A stretch of 64,000 nt of DNA, from assembly GCA_038321965.1 (NCBI GenBank), contig JBBQFL010000016.1, positions 1 to 64,000 on the forward strand, in the 5' to 3' direction. Position 1 is the stretch's first letter. The number at the start of each line of letters is the position of its first letter. The DNA comes from UKL13-2 sp038321965. GTDB taxonomy: Bacteria; Pseudomonadota; Gammaproteobacteria; Burkholderiales; Usitatibacteraceae. Position numbers and translations under genes: made by a program. Of this stretch, positions 1-9,145 are shown piece after piece. A model generated the notes under the pieces. That model did no database searches. It worked only from the letters and a program-made list of their open reading frames with translations, and was not told the origin of the DNA.

Positions 1-884
1 TTCTCACGGGCGTATTGTCCAGCCAGGGTGCGACGGTGAGCGTACTCAATGGCGTCAGCACTGCACTGCTCTCTGGTGCTGTCTTTTACGTCGGCTATGG
101 ATCGAACTCAACGGCCATGATCAACGGCGGCATCAATCGCAGCGTCGTTACCGTGCCGGGTACTCAGGTTTGCCAGCCGCAGGCACCACAAACCGGCTGG
201 TGGTGGTACCCGGCGCAGGACGGCCGTGGCTTTGGCATCGAAGTACGCGGCAACACCATGTTCATGTCCGGCTATCTATATGACGACACTGGTCATGCGA
301 CCTGGGTGGTGTCGGCGGGTCAAACCTCGCTAGACGGTTCGTTCTTCAATAACACGCTCTATCATGTCTCGAACGGACAGACCCTCACCGGGGCTTACAA
401 GGCGCCCACTCCCGTCACCTTTGACGGCCCCATCACGCTCTCATTCACCGACGCACGTAACGGCACTCTGATCTGGGCAGGCGGATCGATTCCGATCCAG
501 CGCTTTGACGATGTCATCGGCTCCGGCAATGGCGTCACGCCTTCGTTTGTTCCAGAGAACGGCTGGTGGTGGAATGAGGCTGAGAGCGGGCGGGGTTACT
601 TCATGGAGTTCAAGAACAATTTCGCCTTCATCGCCGGCTACATGTATGAAGCCGATGGCAGGCCGGTATGGTACGTGGCACAGAATGCGCTGAGCACACC
701 AACGACCTTCGGCAGTAACTGGTATCAGGCGGGCAATGGTCAGACGCTGACGGGCGCGTACAAGAAGCCAATTCTCGTCAACAGCAATGTAGGGCCGGTC
801 ACGATTCAATTCAACGATGCGGCCAATGCGGTCCTGACCTTGCCGGGGGGCCGGAACGTGGCGATTACACGGCATCGGTTTTGA
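1..884 (+). CDS. Exported GWWW/GRG-repeat protein, 5' part outside window
   Basis: The reading frame is open from the left edge (first full codon at base 3), so only the C-terminal part of about 293 residues is present. It contains two copies of a roughly 100-residue module that begins with GWWW and continues GRGFGIE or GRGYFME. Each copy is followed by a GYLYDDTGHATW or GYMYEADGRPVW strip and an NGQTLTGAYK strip. This module is common in uncharacterised exported proteins of Betaproteobacteria. The whole stretch aligns with the C-terminal third of the next gene, so the two are tandem paralogs. The missing N-terminus presumably carries a signal peptide as in the paralog. Function is unknown; a surface or periplasmic structural or binding role is a guess. 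There is no reason to call it broken, since the truncation is only the window edge. Confidence 0.8.
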   Translation, partial: LTGVLSSQGATVSVLNGVSTALLSGAVFYVGYGSNSTAMINGGINRSVVTVPGTQVCQPQAPQTGWWWYPAQDGRGFGIEVRGNTMFMSGYLYDDTGHATWVVSAGQTSLDGSFFNNTLYHVSNGQTLTGAYKAPTPVTFDGPITLSFTDARNGTLIWAGGSIPIQRFDDVIGSGNGVTPSFVPENGWWWNEAESGRGYFMEFKNNFAFIAGYMYEADGRPVWYVAQNALSTPTTFGSNWYQAGNGQTLTGAYKKPILVNSNVGPVTIQFNDAANAVLTLPGGRNVAITRHRF

Positions 885-964
885 ATTGCGCATCGGCACA
901 TGCGGAGTCTACCCAGCCTTTTTGTGCGGCGCAGTCATCGCGTCATTTGCCGCCAATTGAAATC

Positions 965-981
965 AGTCGTTTTAAACGACT
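965..981. promoter_or_regulatory. Perfect 17-nt palindrome upstream of the second repeat-protein gene
   Basis: AGTCGTTT-T-AAACGACT is a perfect inverted repeat with 8-nt arms and a one-base centre. It lies 34 bases before the ATG at 1016 in the 131-base gap between the tandem paralogs. It is AT-centred and has no T-run immediately after it, so an operator is more likely than a Rho-independent terminator. No cognate regulator is identified. Confidence 0.4.
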
Positions 982-1015
982 TCCTATTTGACCTAATCAC
1001 TGGAGCTTACGAATA

Positions 1016-3313
1016 ATGTTTTCTCTTACCGCGACTGTGCGCTGCCCCGGCAGGTTTCTTGTCCACTTCAGTTTCGTACTTACGCTTTGGATGGCGTCCA
1101 GCGCATCGCATGCACAGGTACAGTCCGTCACGGTTAGCAAGAGCTACCACTACATACAATCTTCGGCGACAGCTGTCACGCTTGATCCGGCATCTAACAA
1201 TTACGGTTTCGGTGCCGATGTGAACGGCGTGAACATAGGTGGCATTACTGCCCCGACCGTCACCGGTCCATTCAATACCGCGGCACTGGGCTCTGCACAC
1301 AACAATGGCACGCTGCTCTACAGCACGGGCGACAAAGGCTGGCGCTATGGATTCCCCAACGCAAATGATGCTGGCAGGCCCTCACTAAGCAGTTTGAATT
1401 CAGATTTTGGCAGCGGCACCTACACCTTTATCGTTAACGGCATTAGCATCCCCATGCAGTTGACGGGCGATGCCTATCCCAATGCGCCGATGCTCACGTT
1501 TAGTGGCGGCGCCTGGGTGAACGGGAAATATGAGATCGATCCGTCCAAAACCCTGACCATCACGAGCAACGCGTTTACCGCCTACGGTTCACACGCGGAC
1601 GATCTCGTTGGGGTTGGAATCGCCCTGGGCAGCTTCGGCCCGCTGCCATTCGCTCAGGTTGCGCCCTTTGGTTGTGCTTGGCTTCCCCTATCTGCCTGTC
1701 AATTTCACTCGACCGTGCCCGGCACCAATTTCGCAACGCTAACGATTCCGCCCAACACACTCGTCAATGGCCAAGAGTACCTTTCCGCCGCTAACTTTAC
1801 GGCCATGGTCGACGTGGTTCCCAAAGCCGGGCTGCCGGGTAGCATCAATACGGCTTACTATAGTGTCAACACGACTGCCTCAATCAAAGCCGTCAGCGCC
1901 GCCGCTACCGCGCCCGTCTGCGAACTTCTCGTCTCCCCCTCCGCCATTACCGCAGGCCGTAGCGCCACCTTGACTGCCAGTTGCATTCCAACCGCCACCG
2001 CTTTTAGCTGGACCGGCGGCACCTGCCCAGGCACCATCGGCCCCACCTGTATCGTCACCCCAACGGCCACCAACACCTACTCCGTGACAGGTAGCAACGC
2101 TGGTGGCGCAGGTAAACCAGCTGGCGGCACCGTCACCATCGTCGCGCCGATATTTCCGCTAACCGTCAACAACACTAGTACGCCGACCGTCGCCAACGTC
2201 AGTGCAGCCTTGCAGTTTCGTCCGCAAGATGTCCCTGCCGTCAACAACATCTACGTCTTCGCACTCGCTCCAGCAGCGCTGGTCAAGAACGTTCCGGTCA
2301 CTGCACTCAGCAACCCTAAGGGTCCGGTCGTATCTAGCACCAAAGCCGCTGACGGACCGGCAGCCTGCGTACTCGCGCAACTGCTCAATGGCGAACTCAA
2401 ATTCGCCAGTACCAGTACCCTACAACCCTTCCTCACCGGCGTACTCGGCAGCCTGGGCGCGTCGGTAAACGTGCTCAACGGCGTAAGTACCGTCTTGATC
2501 GGTGGCGCGGTTTTCTATGTCGGCTATGGGACCGACCCGAATACGATGGTCGTCAACGGCACCAATCAAACGGTCGCGACGATACCCGGGCCGATCACCT
2601 GTCTACCGCAGACGCCGCAAACTGGCTGGTGGTGGTTTCCAGCGCAGGACGGGCGCGGCTTCGGTATTGAAGTGCAAGGCAACAATATGTTCATGTCCGG
2701 GTACCTGTACGACAGTACTGGCCACGCGACCTGGATGGTGGCCGAAGGTAAAGTATCGGTCGATGGCTCGGTCTTCAGCAACAAGCTCTATCAGGTTGCT
2801 AACGGGCAGACGCTCACCGGTACCTACAAAGCACCGGGCTCGATTACTTTTCCCGGTGACATTACCCTCAGCTTCACTAACGCCCGCAGCGGAACGCTCA
2901 TCTGGCCGGGCGGCATCATACCGATTCAGCGATTTGATGATGTCATCGGTCAAGGCAATGGAACCACACCCGCCTTTGTGCCAGAGACCGGCTGGTGGTG
3001 GAATCAAACTGAAAGTGGTCGTGGTTATTTTATCGAGATCAAGAACAACTATGCCTTCATTGCAGGCTACATGTATGAAGCCGATGGCAGACCGGTGTGG
3101 TATATCGCGGAAGGGGCCATGAGCGCACCGCAGTTCTTCAACAGCCGATTCTATGAGGCGGCTAACGGACAGACGCTGACTGGGCAATACAAGAAACCCA
3201 ATATCCAGAACGGCAATGTGGGTTCCGTTTCGATTCAGTTCCTGACGACGACCACTGCGACGCTGACCTTGCCTGATGGCAGGCTACTTTCGATTACGAG
3301 GCAACGGTATTGA
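1016..3313 (+). CDS. Exported protein with Ig-like segment and two GWWW/GRG repeats
   Basis: 765 residues starting at ATG with a GGAG about 12 bases upstream. Residues 1-34 form a signal peptide ending near SHAQ. Residues about 35-300 are an unrecognised Gly/Asn-rich beta-type region. Residues about 300-375 look like an Ig/PKD-like domain with two cysteine pairs (CELLVSPS, SWTGGTCPG, TNTYSVTGSN). The last 230 residues carry two copies of the GWWW...GRGF/Y-IE module also seen in the upstream partial gene. The repeat unit is known from many uncharacterised betaproteobacterial secreted proteins; no enzymatic motif is visible. Its stop codon overlaps the TTG start of the FecR-TPR gene, suggesting co-transcription and a shared envelope or surface role. 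No catalytic function is assigned. Confidence 0.8.
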   Translation: MFSLTATVRCPGRFLVHFSFVLTLWMASSASHAQVQSVTVSKSYHYIQSSATAVTLDPASNNYGFGADVNGVNIGGITAPTVTGPFNTAALGSAHNNGTLLYSTGDKGWRYGFPNANDAGRPSLSSLNSDFGSGTYTFIVNGISIPMQLTGDAYPNAPMLTFSGGAWVNGKYEIDPSKTLTITSNAFTAYGSHADDLVGVGIALGSFGPLPFAQVAPFGCAWLPLSACQFHSTVPGTNFATLTIPPNTLVNGQEYLSAANFTAMVDVVPKAGLPGSINTAYYSVNTTASIKAVSAAATAPVCELLVSPSAITAGRSATLTASCIPTATAFSWTGGTCPGTIGPTCIVTPTATNTYSVTGSNAGGAGKPAGGTVTIVAPIFPLTVNNTSTPTVANVSAALQFRPQDVPAVNNIYVFALAPAALVKNVPVTALSNPKGPVVSSTKAADGPAACVLAQLLNGELKFASTSTLQPFLTGVLGSLGASVNVLNGVSTVLIGGAVFYVGYGTDPNTMVVNGTNQTVATIPGPITCLPQTPQTGWWWFPAQDGRGFGIEVQGNNMFMSGYLYDSTGHATWMVAEGKVSVDGSVFSNKLYQVANGQTLTGTYKAPGSITFPGDITLSFTNARSGTLIWPGGIIPIQRFDDVIGQGNGTTPAFVPETGWWWNQTESGRGYFIEIKNNYAFIAGYMYEADGRPVWYIAEGAMSAPQFFNSRFYEAANGQTLTGQYKKPNIQNGNVGSVSIQFLTTTTATLTLPDGRLLSITRQRY

Positions 3314-6300
3314 AGACATGTCTGCGTAGTTCCTCGCGCAATGGGTGCGGGTCTGGACGATTGTTGGTACATGTGTCGCGACGCGTACTGCACGCGGGCG
3401 TCGCATTGCTCTGCACCTTGTCGACCCCCCTGTTCGCCGCAGCGCCGCCCGCCGCCGAGATCGTCAGCCTCGAAGGCAAAGGTGAATTTCGCGAAACGCA
3501 GCAAATCGACTGGCGGCCGGCCAAAGTGAATCAGCAGGTGTTCCCGTCCAACCTCGTGCGCACGGGCGACTCGTCCAAGATGGCGCTGCTGTTCCCTGAC
3601 CGCACACAAATTCGCCTGGCGCAAAACAGCGTGCTGCAAATCAAGGAAGTGAGCCAGGGCAAGGACCAAAAAACCATTCTCAACCTCAACGCCGGCCGCA
3701 GCTGGATGCAATCGAAAACGTCGCCTGGCGGACTGCAGATGCAGACACCGTCCGCACTGGCCTCGATTCGTGGCACTGATTGGGAGATCGTCGTCGAGCC
3801 TGATGGGAAATCAACGTTGACCGTGTTCAGCGGTGAGGCCGAGTTTTCCAATGAGCAGGGACGCATCTCGGTTGGGAAGAATGAACAGGCAAGCGCCGAA
3901 CAGGGTCGCGCGCCGGTGAAAGTGCAAGTCATCAATCCGCGTGAACGCATTCAGTGGGTGTCGTCACGGTCGGTTGATGCGCGGCGCTATCGCGAAACCA
4001 ACGCGCCAGCTGCGGCACAGAAAGAGCTTGCGGCGATTGCCGAGCAGATCGACAAGCAGCAGCTTGACGTGGCATTTACACGCGTTCGGCAAGCGATATC
4101 AAACCCGCAAACCGATTCGGCATCAGTGCGACTGCTACTGGCAGACTTTCTGATCTACAACGGCGAGTTGGCGCAGGCCGGACAAACTCTCTCGGATGCG
4201 GCGCTGCGATTTCCTGCAGACGAACGCATATTCGTGTCGCAAGCCCAGCTGTCGCTATTGCAGGACGATGCTGTCGGCGCGCGACGCAACGTCGATGAGG
4301 CCCTGCGCCGTAACCCCACATCAGTGGATGCGTTAGTCGCTCAGGGTGATATTGCACGATTTGACGGTTTGACCGTTGCGGCAATTGCCGCCTACACACA
4401 GGCCGCAAAGATCGCGCCAAATGATGTGCGCCCCTGGCTTGGACTGGGTGTGATCGAAACCGACCGCGACAATTTTGGCGTTGCGAGCGGGTATCTCGAG
4501 AAAGCCGTCAAGCTAGATGCGCAGTCTGCCACCGCCTGGGGCGAGCTGGCGAGCCTTGAAACGAGCAAAGGCGACTACGCGCGGGCACTTGAGGCCTTTC
4601 AAAAATCGCTGGTGTTGCAACCCGATAACGTCGTCATGCTCACTGGTAAGGGCGTCCTTGAACTCAAATCCGGACACAACGAGGCGGCGGTCAACACGCT
4701 GTTGCGCGCCAGTTTGATCGAGCCGCGTTATGCGCGCGCGCATCTGTACACGGCCGTGGCCTACTACCGCATGGATCGTCCCGACCGTGCACTGCAGGAA
4801 CTCGAAAAAGTGAGCGAACTCGACGCGCACGATCCGCTGCCGCACCTGCTGGCAAGTCTCATCAAGATTGATGGCATCGAACCCGCAGCGGCCGTGCGTG
4901 AAGCGCGCGAGGCGGTTCGGCTGATGCCCTATCTCAAATCGTTCAATCAGGTGGCTAATAATCAGGCGGGTGCCGCCAACCTGGGTAACGCCATGGCGTT
5001 TTTCGGCATGGAGAATTGGGCGCGCCATATCGCACAAGAATCGTATTTACCGTTCTGGGCGGGTAGCCATTTATTCCTTGCTGATCGCTACGCGGGTGAT
5101 TTCAACCGACGCTCGGAATTGCTGCAAGGATTCCTGCTAGACCCGATCGCTTTCGGCGCGTCGAACCGTTATCAGTCGCTGGCTGAAACACCGGGCAATT
5201 ACGCGACGGTATCGTTACGCGCTAACCGAAGTGACGAATTGAAACTGATCGAGCCGGTAATAACCGCCAACGGCACACTGTTGGCCCCAACGCCAGTCGC
5301 GTATTTCGCTGAATTCATCGATACCCACATCACGCCCGGCCATACCGCACTCAAGGCGGATGCAAAAACATTTACAGCAGCGCTCGGCTTACGGCCACGC
5401 TGGGACAGCAGTTTTTTCATTTACGCCAATCGTCTTGCCGCCGATGTCGATTTGGGAAGGCCCGATGTGACCGGGCTTTTCCAGCGTGTTTCCGGCTACA
5501 ACAATCGCGTCGATGCGGGCGGCAGGTATTCGCTTGATGGCTACTCGCAATTCTGGTTCAAGGCTGGCGTTGGCCGAGAGCGATCCACCGTAGATGAACG
5601 GACAAGCATCTTGCTCCCCGGGCTTTCGCTTACCCGGCAGAGCGACTTTGTGACCCGGCCGGCGACGTCGGACGCACAGTTGCGCTATACCGCACTGCGC
5701 GGTGATGGACGCGAATTTCGCTTCGGCGTTGAAGCGGCGCGACTCGAAACCACCAATGGTTTGGTTCAGGACGCTAACCTCCACGTTCCGGGGGGCGCAG
5801 CCTCCCGCAGCACCCTGGATTCCTCCGACCGCGACCGTTCCGCACTCGCATACGGCTCGATGCGATTCGCCTTTTCGCAATGGACGCTGGAAGCCATGCT
5901 GGGCTGGAGTGACTATCGCAAGGATCGAGATTTTCACATCCGCGCACAAGGCGCAACAGCCGATCTGGCCGAACAACATCGCCGCAATCGCGCCAATGGT
6001 TCGATCGGCGTCGTGTATCGCGAGATCGCCGGCCAACTCGCACGCCTCGCCTGCAGCGAATGGACACGTCCCGCCTCACTGAGCACGTTGGCAACGGTCG
6101 CCGTCGCGGGCATTGTGAACGATGATCAACTGGTATTTCCCGGCGGGAAAGCATCGCGCTGCCGCGGCCAATTTGAGTGGGAGGCCGGTGCAAGTACTTT
6201 TATGTCCGCAAGCGTCGAGTGGCAGAATATTCGCAACCTGTACTCCACGCTCGATGGCGTGCTCAATACGCGTGCCGACGTCACCAACCTTGATCGCCTT

Positions 6301-6753
6301 CGCAGCCGCGTCCTGCCGCTGCCGCCAAAACCCGACGCGCTGGAAGATACGCCAATATTCTCGCTGGGCAAATTGACTCGCTCGTCTTTGTCACTTGAAC
6401 ACATCGTCGTCCCGTCAGTTGCCGCACGATTCAATTACACCTATACGGATAGCGCGCTGCAGCTTGGCGTGTTCCGTAATAACTTGATCCCCTACTTGCC
6501 GCGCCATCAGGCTAGCGTGGGCGCGACCTGGACGGTTGCTGCGCGCAGCTATGTCAGCGCGCAAGCGGTATTTCGCTCAACGCGCTTTTCGGACGAATCG
6601 AATCTGGCGAAACTGGAAGCTGGCTGGGATGGTCAGGTGCGCGCCTACGTTGAACTAGATCGCAAACACTGGTCTATAGAAGCTTATGCACTCAATCTCA
6701 TGAAGAAGAACGACTCCGATGTGTTCGGGCTTGTCGTCACCTATCGGTTTTGA
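3310..6753 (+). CDS. FecR-domain / TPR / C-terminal outer-membrane barrel protein
   Basis: 1147 residues in the longest form. The TTG at 3310 overlaps the upstream TGA; a GTG at about residue 22 is an alternative start just before the hydrophobic signal-peptide core (GVALLCTLSTPLFAAA). Residues about 48-190 match the FecR domain (IVSLEGKGEFRE, NLVRTGDSSKMALLFPDRTQIRLAQNS, RGTDWEIVV), a periplasmic fold known from FecR-type sensors. Residues about 225-560 are TPR repeats (DALVAQGDIARFDG, AWGELASLETSKGDYARALEAF). Residues about 600-1147 are rich in alternating aromatic beta strands and end in VVTYRF; the terminal Phe is typical of outer-membrane barrels. FecR-TPR proteins next to CHASE2 cyclases are a recurrent pairing, and a CHASE2 cyclase follows here. 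It is probably an envelope sensor or assembly protein; the ligand is unknown. Confidence 0.75.
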   Translation: MKTCLRSSSRNGCGSGRLLVHVSRRVLHAGVALLCTLSTPLFAAAPPAAEIVSLEGKGEFRETQQIDWRPAKVNQQVFPSNLVRTGDSSKMALLFPDRTQIRLAQNSVLQIKEVSQGKDQKTILNLNAGRSWMQSKTSPGGLQMQTPSALASIRGTDWEIVVEPDGKSTLTVFSGEAEFSNEQGRISVGKNEQASAEQGRAPVKVQVINPRERIQWVSSRSVDARRYRETNAPAAAQKELAAIAEQIDKQQLDVAFTRVRQAISNPQTDSASVRLLLADFLIYNGELAQAGQTLSDAALRFPADERIFVSQAQLSLLQDDAVGARRNVDEALRRNPTSVDALVAQGDIARFDGLTVAAIAAYTQAAKIAPNDVRPWLGLGVIETDRDNFGVASGYLEKAVKLDAQSATAWGELASLETSKGDYARALEAFQKSLVLQPDNVVMLTGKGVLELKSGHNEAAVNTLLRASLIEPRYARAHLYTAVAYYRMDRPDRALQELEKVSELDAHDPLPHLLASLIKIDGIEPAAAVREAREAVRLMPYLKSFNQVANNQAGAANLGNAMAFFGMENWARHIAQESYLPFWAGSHLFLADRYAGDFNRRSELLQGFLLDPIAFGASNRYQSLAETPGNYATVSLRANRSDELKLIEPVITANGTLLAPTPVAYFAEFIDTHITPGHTALKADAKTFTAALGLRPRWDSSFFIYANRLAADVDLGRPDVTGLFQRVSGYNNRVDAGGRYSLDGYSQFWFKAGVGRERSTVDERTSILLPGLSLTRQSDFVTRPATSDAQLRYTALRGDGREFRFGVEAARLETTNGLVQDANLHVPGGAASRSTLDSSDRDRSALAYGSMRFAFSQWTLEAMLGWSDYRKDRDFHIRAQGATADLAEQHRRNRANGSIGVVYREIAGQLARLACSEWTRPASLSTLATVAVAGIVNDDQLVFPGGKASRCRGQFEWEAGASTFMSASVEWQNIRNLYSTLDGVLNTRADVTNLDRLRSRVLPLPPKPDALEDTPIFSLGKLTRSSLSLEHIVVPSVAARFNYTYTDSALQLGVFRNNLIPYLPRHQASVGATWTVAARSYVSAQAVFRSTRFSDESNLAKLEAGWDGQVRAYVELDRKHWSIEAYALNLMKKNDSDVFGLVVTYRF

Positions 6754-6870
6754 GTTTGCAACAGGTTGGGTTATCGCGTGATTCCAGCCGTCAGCGCTTT
6801 CGGCGATTTACATAAGTCGCTAACCGCGCACGTTTGCGACCAGGCACGGGCCAAAATGCGTGCGCAATGC

Positions 6871-6982
6871 GCACCCTACGACGCAACAGTAGACAAACTC
6901 CAGCATTGGTGCGGCTTTCAAAGCGTTAATGGCTGTAAAGGAGCGACAGTGTTTGATCTACGTGAATCGTATCGTAGGGTGC
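6871..6982. repeat. Intergenic inverted repeat GCACCCTACG / CGTAGGGTGC
   Basis: The 373-base gap between the FecR-TPR gene and the first CHASE2 cyclase holds GCACCCTACG at 6871-6880 and its exact reverse complement at 6973-6982. Each is embedded in a small palindrome (GTGCGCAATGCGCAC at 6860-6874, AGGGTGCACACCCT at 6976-6989). These resemble the GTAGGGTGCGCATTGCGCACC-type elements scattered in many bacterial genomes. An open frame crossing this gap has no protein-like features and I do not call it. Confidence 0.4.
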
Positions 6983-7126
6983 ACACCCTGCGGGCCAAAC
7001 ACAAAAGTACAAAATGTCTGACGTTGACGAGAGCTTCAAGGCGCTGGCGGAGTATGCCCGCTGAATTGTTGCCTATCGCCGCTACAACCCACCGCCCTTG
7101 CCCATTCGCCGCGATAATAGTCGGCA

Positions 7127-9109
7127 ATGCTGACCCGCCTCCGCCAACTTGTCCGTTCTGCGCCAGTGATCATTGGTATCGCGACGATATTGATGCTTGG
7201 AACCGTGAGTACATTGGACGATTGGCGGCGTATGGAGCTCAAGGGTTTTGATTTATTGATGGTGACGACGGCGCCCGGCAAATCAACGCTGCCAATTGCC
7301 ATCGTCGGCGTGGACGAAACCTCTTTCGCGCAGATCGGCAAACAATGGCCGTGGCCCCGCAGTACCCATGCGAAGCTGGTGGAGCAACTCAATCGGGCTG
7401 GCGCACTGGTGATTGTTTTTGATCTGCCGTTTTCTGACACCTCGAACGAAGCCGAGGATCGACAGTTCGCGGAGGCCATCGGCAAGGCGGGAAACGTCGT
7501 ATTGACATCGGACCTGGTGTTTCAGGAAACGCAGTTCGTTCGTCAGTGGGTACGCGTAGAGCCACTCGCCGCATTCAAAGTGGCGGGCGCGGCCGACGGG
7601 CTCGCGTCAATATCACGCGATTCGGATCTCGTGCTACGCCAACTCCCGGATGGGCGCGACGTGCTGTGGCGGGAAATCCTGCGCCGCGTCAATTTGTTGA
7701 GACCGGGCTTGATTGAAGAACCGTCTTCGCTGGCAGGCAAAATGATCGGCTACATCGGCCCCGATCACACGTTTCCGTACGTACACTATTACCAGGCTTT
7801 GCAAGCCGATACAGATCTGCCGCCCGACTATTTCAGGGACCAGATCGTGATCGTCGGCCGCGACGTCAAGTCAGCAACGGAAACGGGGGGTAACGAAGAC
7901 AACTTTGCCACGCCGTTTACCAGTTGGACGGGGTTTCTCACGCCCGGTGCCGAGTTACACGCGAACATACTGGAAAGCGCCGTTTCGCGCCGTCACCTCG
8001 CGCCCTTGCGATGGGGCTGGAACTTTGCCATTCTTGCGTTCGCGGTCGCTGCCAGTGTGTTGCTGATGCGACGCTGGCGCCCTTTCTTGAGCGGCCTGGC
8101 TGGGCTGGCCTTGCTGTCGGCAATCGTCGCAGCGGATTGGCTGCTGTTCGCGTATTTCAATCTCTGGCTGGCACCGCTGGCAGCGATGATCGGTGTCGCA
8201 ATTGTCTACTCAGCACTCGGAACACACGCGTATTTTTCGGAACGCCGCGAGCGCCAGGAGACGCGGCGAGCCTTCTCCATGTATCTTGCGCCGGCAGTCG
8301 TGGACACGATCATGGCGCATCCGGAAAAACTCCAACTTGGCGGCGAGCGCAGTGAAGTCACATTGCTCTTTACCGACCTTGCCGGATTCACCAATATCTC
8401 CGAGCAACTCGGGCCCGAACAGGTGGCCCAACTGCTGAACGAACATTTCTCGCGCGCGACAACCATCATCAAACAATATGGTGGAACGGTAAACAGCTTC
8501 ATCGGTGACGCGATCATGGCAATGTGGGGCGCACCGATCAACGATCCGAAGCACGCGTTAAACGCCTGCCTGGCCGCACGCGACATGCAACTGGACATGC
8601 AGCAGCTGCGTGCGGAGCTCTACAGACGCGGATTGCCGCCGCTCGCCATGCGCGTCGGCATCAACACCGGGCAGGCTATCGTTGGCAACCTCGGCGCCCT
8701 TGAACGATTCAACTATGGCGCCATCGGCGACAGCGTCAATCTGGCGGCACGGCTTGAGGGTATTAATAAACTCTACGGAACGGAGATTTTATTAAGTGCG
8801 TCGACCGCAACACAGCTCGATGGCGCACTGCTGCTTCGTCAAGTCGACCGCGTCATTGTCAAAGGCAAGACGGAGGTCATCGACATCTACACGATTTCCG
8901 ATCATCTGGAGGTCAATCAGCTTTCAGCGGCCGCCCTGCAAGCCTATCAATACAAGGACTGGGACAAAAGTGAAACACTGTGGCATCAGTTGTTGGCGCT
9001 CAATCCCACCGACAAAATCTCCAGATTGTTTCTGGACCGCATTGGCGAACTCCGGCAGGAGCCTCCGCCGGCCGGCTGGGTTGGCGAGGTGGCGTTGGAG
9101 AAATACTAG
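7127..9109 (+). CDS. CHASE2-domain class III nucleotide cyclase (copy 1)
   Basis: 660 residues. An N-terminal membrane segment (about 10-30) precedes an extracytoplasmic CHASE2 sensor domain (about 30-290; WRRMELKGFDLLM, WPWPR, FDLPFSD). Three transmembrane helices follow at about 295-375, then a class III cyclase domain (about 405-590). The two metal-binding aspartates (D417 in FTDLAGFT, D461 in IGDAIMA) and the transition-state Asn538 and Arg542 (GDSVNLAARLE) are present. The purine-specifying positions are unusual: Ser457 where adenylyl cyclases have Lys, and Gly531 where they have Asp or Thr. Substrate (ATP or GTP) therefore cannot be read from sequence. A C-terminal tail of about 70 residues follows. 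It ends 36 bases from the convergent kinase gene and is a paralog of the cyclase at 10680. Confidence 0.9.
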   Translation: MLTRLRQLVRSAPVIIGIATILMLGTVSTLDDWRRMELKGFDLLMVTTAPGKSTLPIAIVGVDETSFAQIGKQWPWPRSTHAKLVEQLNRAGALVIVFDLPFSDTSNEAEDRQFAEAIGKAGNVVLTSDLVFQETQFVRQWVRVEPLAAFKVAGAADGLASISRDSDLVLRQLPDGRDVLWREILRRVNLLRPGLIEEPSSLAGKMIGYIGPDHTFPYVHYYQALQADTDLPPDYFRDQIVIVGRDVKSATETGGNEDNFATPFTSWTGFLTPGAELHANILESAVSRRHLAPLRWGWNFAILAFAVAASVLLMRRWRPFLSGLAGLALLSAIVAADWLLFAYFNLWLAPLAAMIGVAIVYSALGTHAYFSERRERQETRRAFSMYLAPAVVDTIMAHPEKLQLGGERSEVTLLFTDLAGFTNISEQLGPEQVAQLLNEHFSRATTIIKQYGGTVNSFIGDAIMAMWGAPINDPKHALNACLAARDMQLDMQQLRAELYRRGLPPLAMRVGINTGQAIVGNLGALERFNYGAIGDSVNLAARLEGINKLYGTEILLSASTATQLDGALLLRQVDRVIVKGKTEVIDIYTISDHLEVNQLSAAALQAYQYKDWDKSETLWHQLLALNPTDKISRLFLDRIGELRQEPPPAGWVGEVALEKY

Positions 9110-9145
9110 CCGCTTTCCGAACGGGCCGCCAGAAAATGGACCCGT

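Noticed and set aside
6766..7251. Open frame in the gap before the first CHASE2 cyclase
   Set aside because: Cys/His-rich with no ribosome-binding site, crosses inverted repeats and overlaps the true cyclase start.
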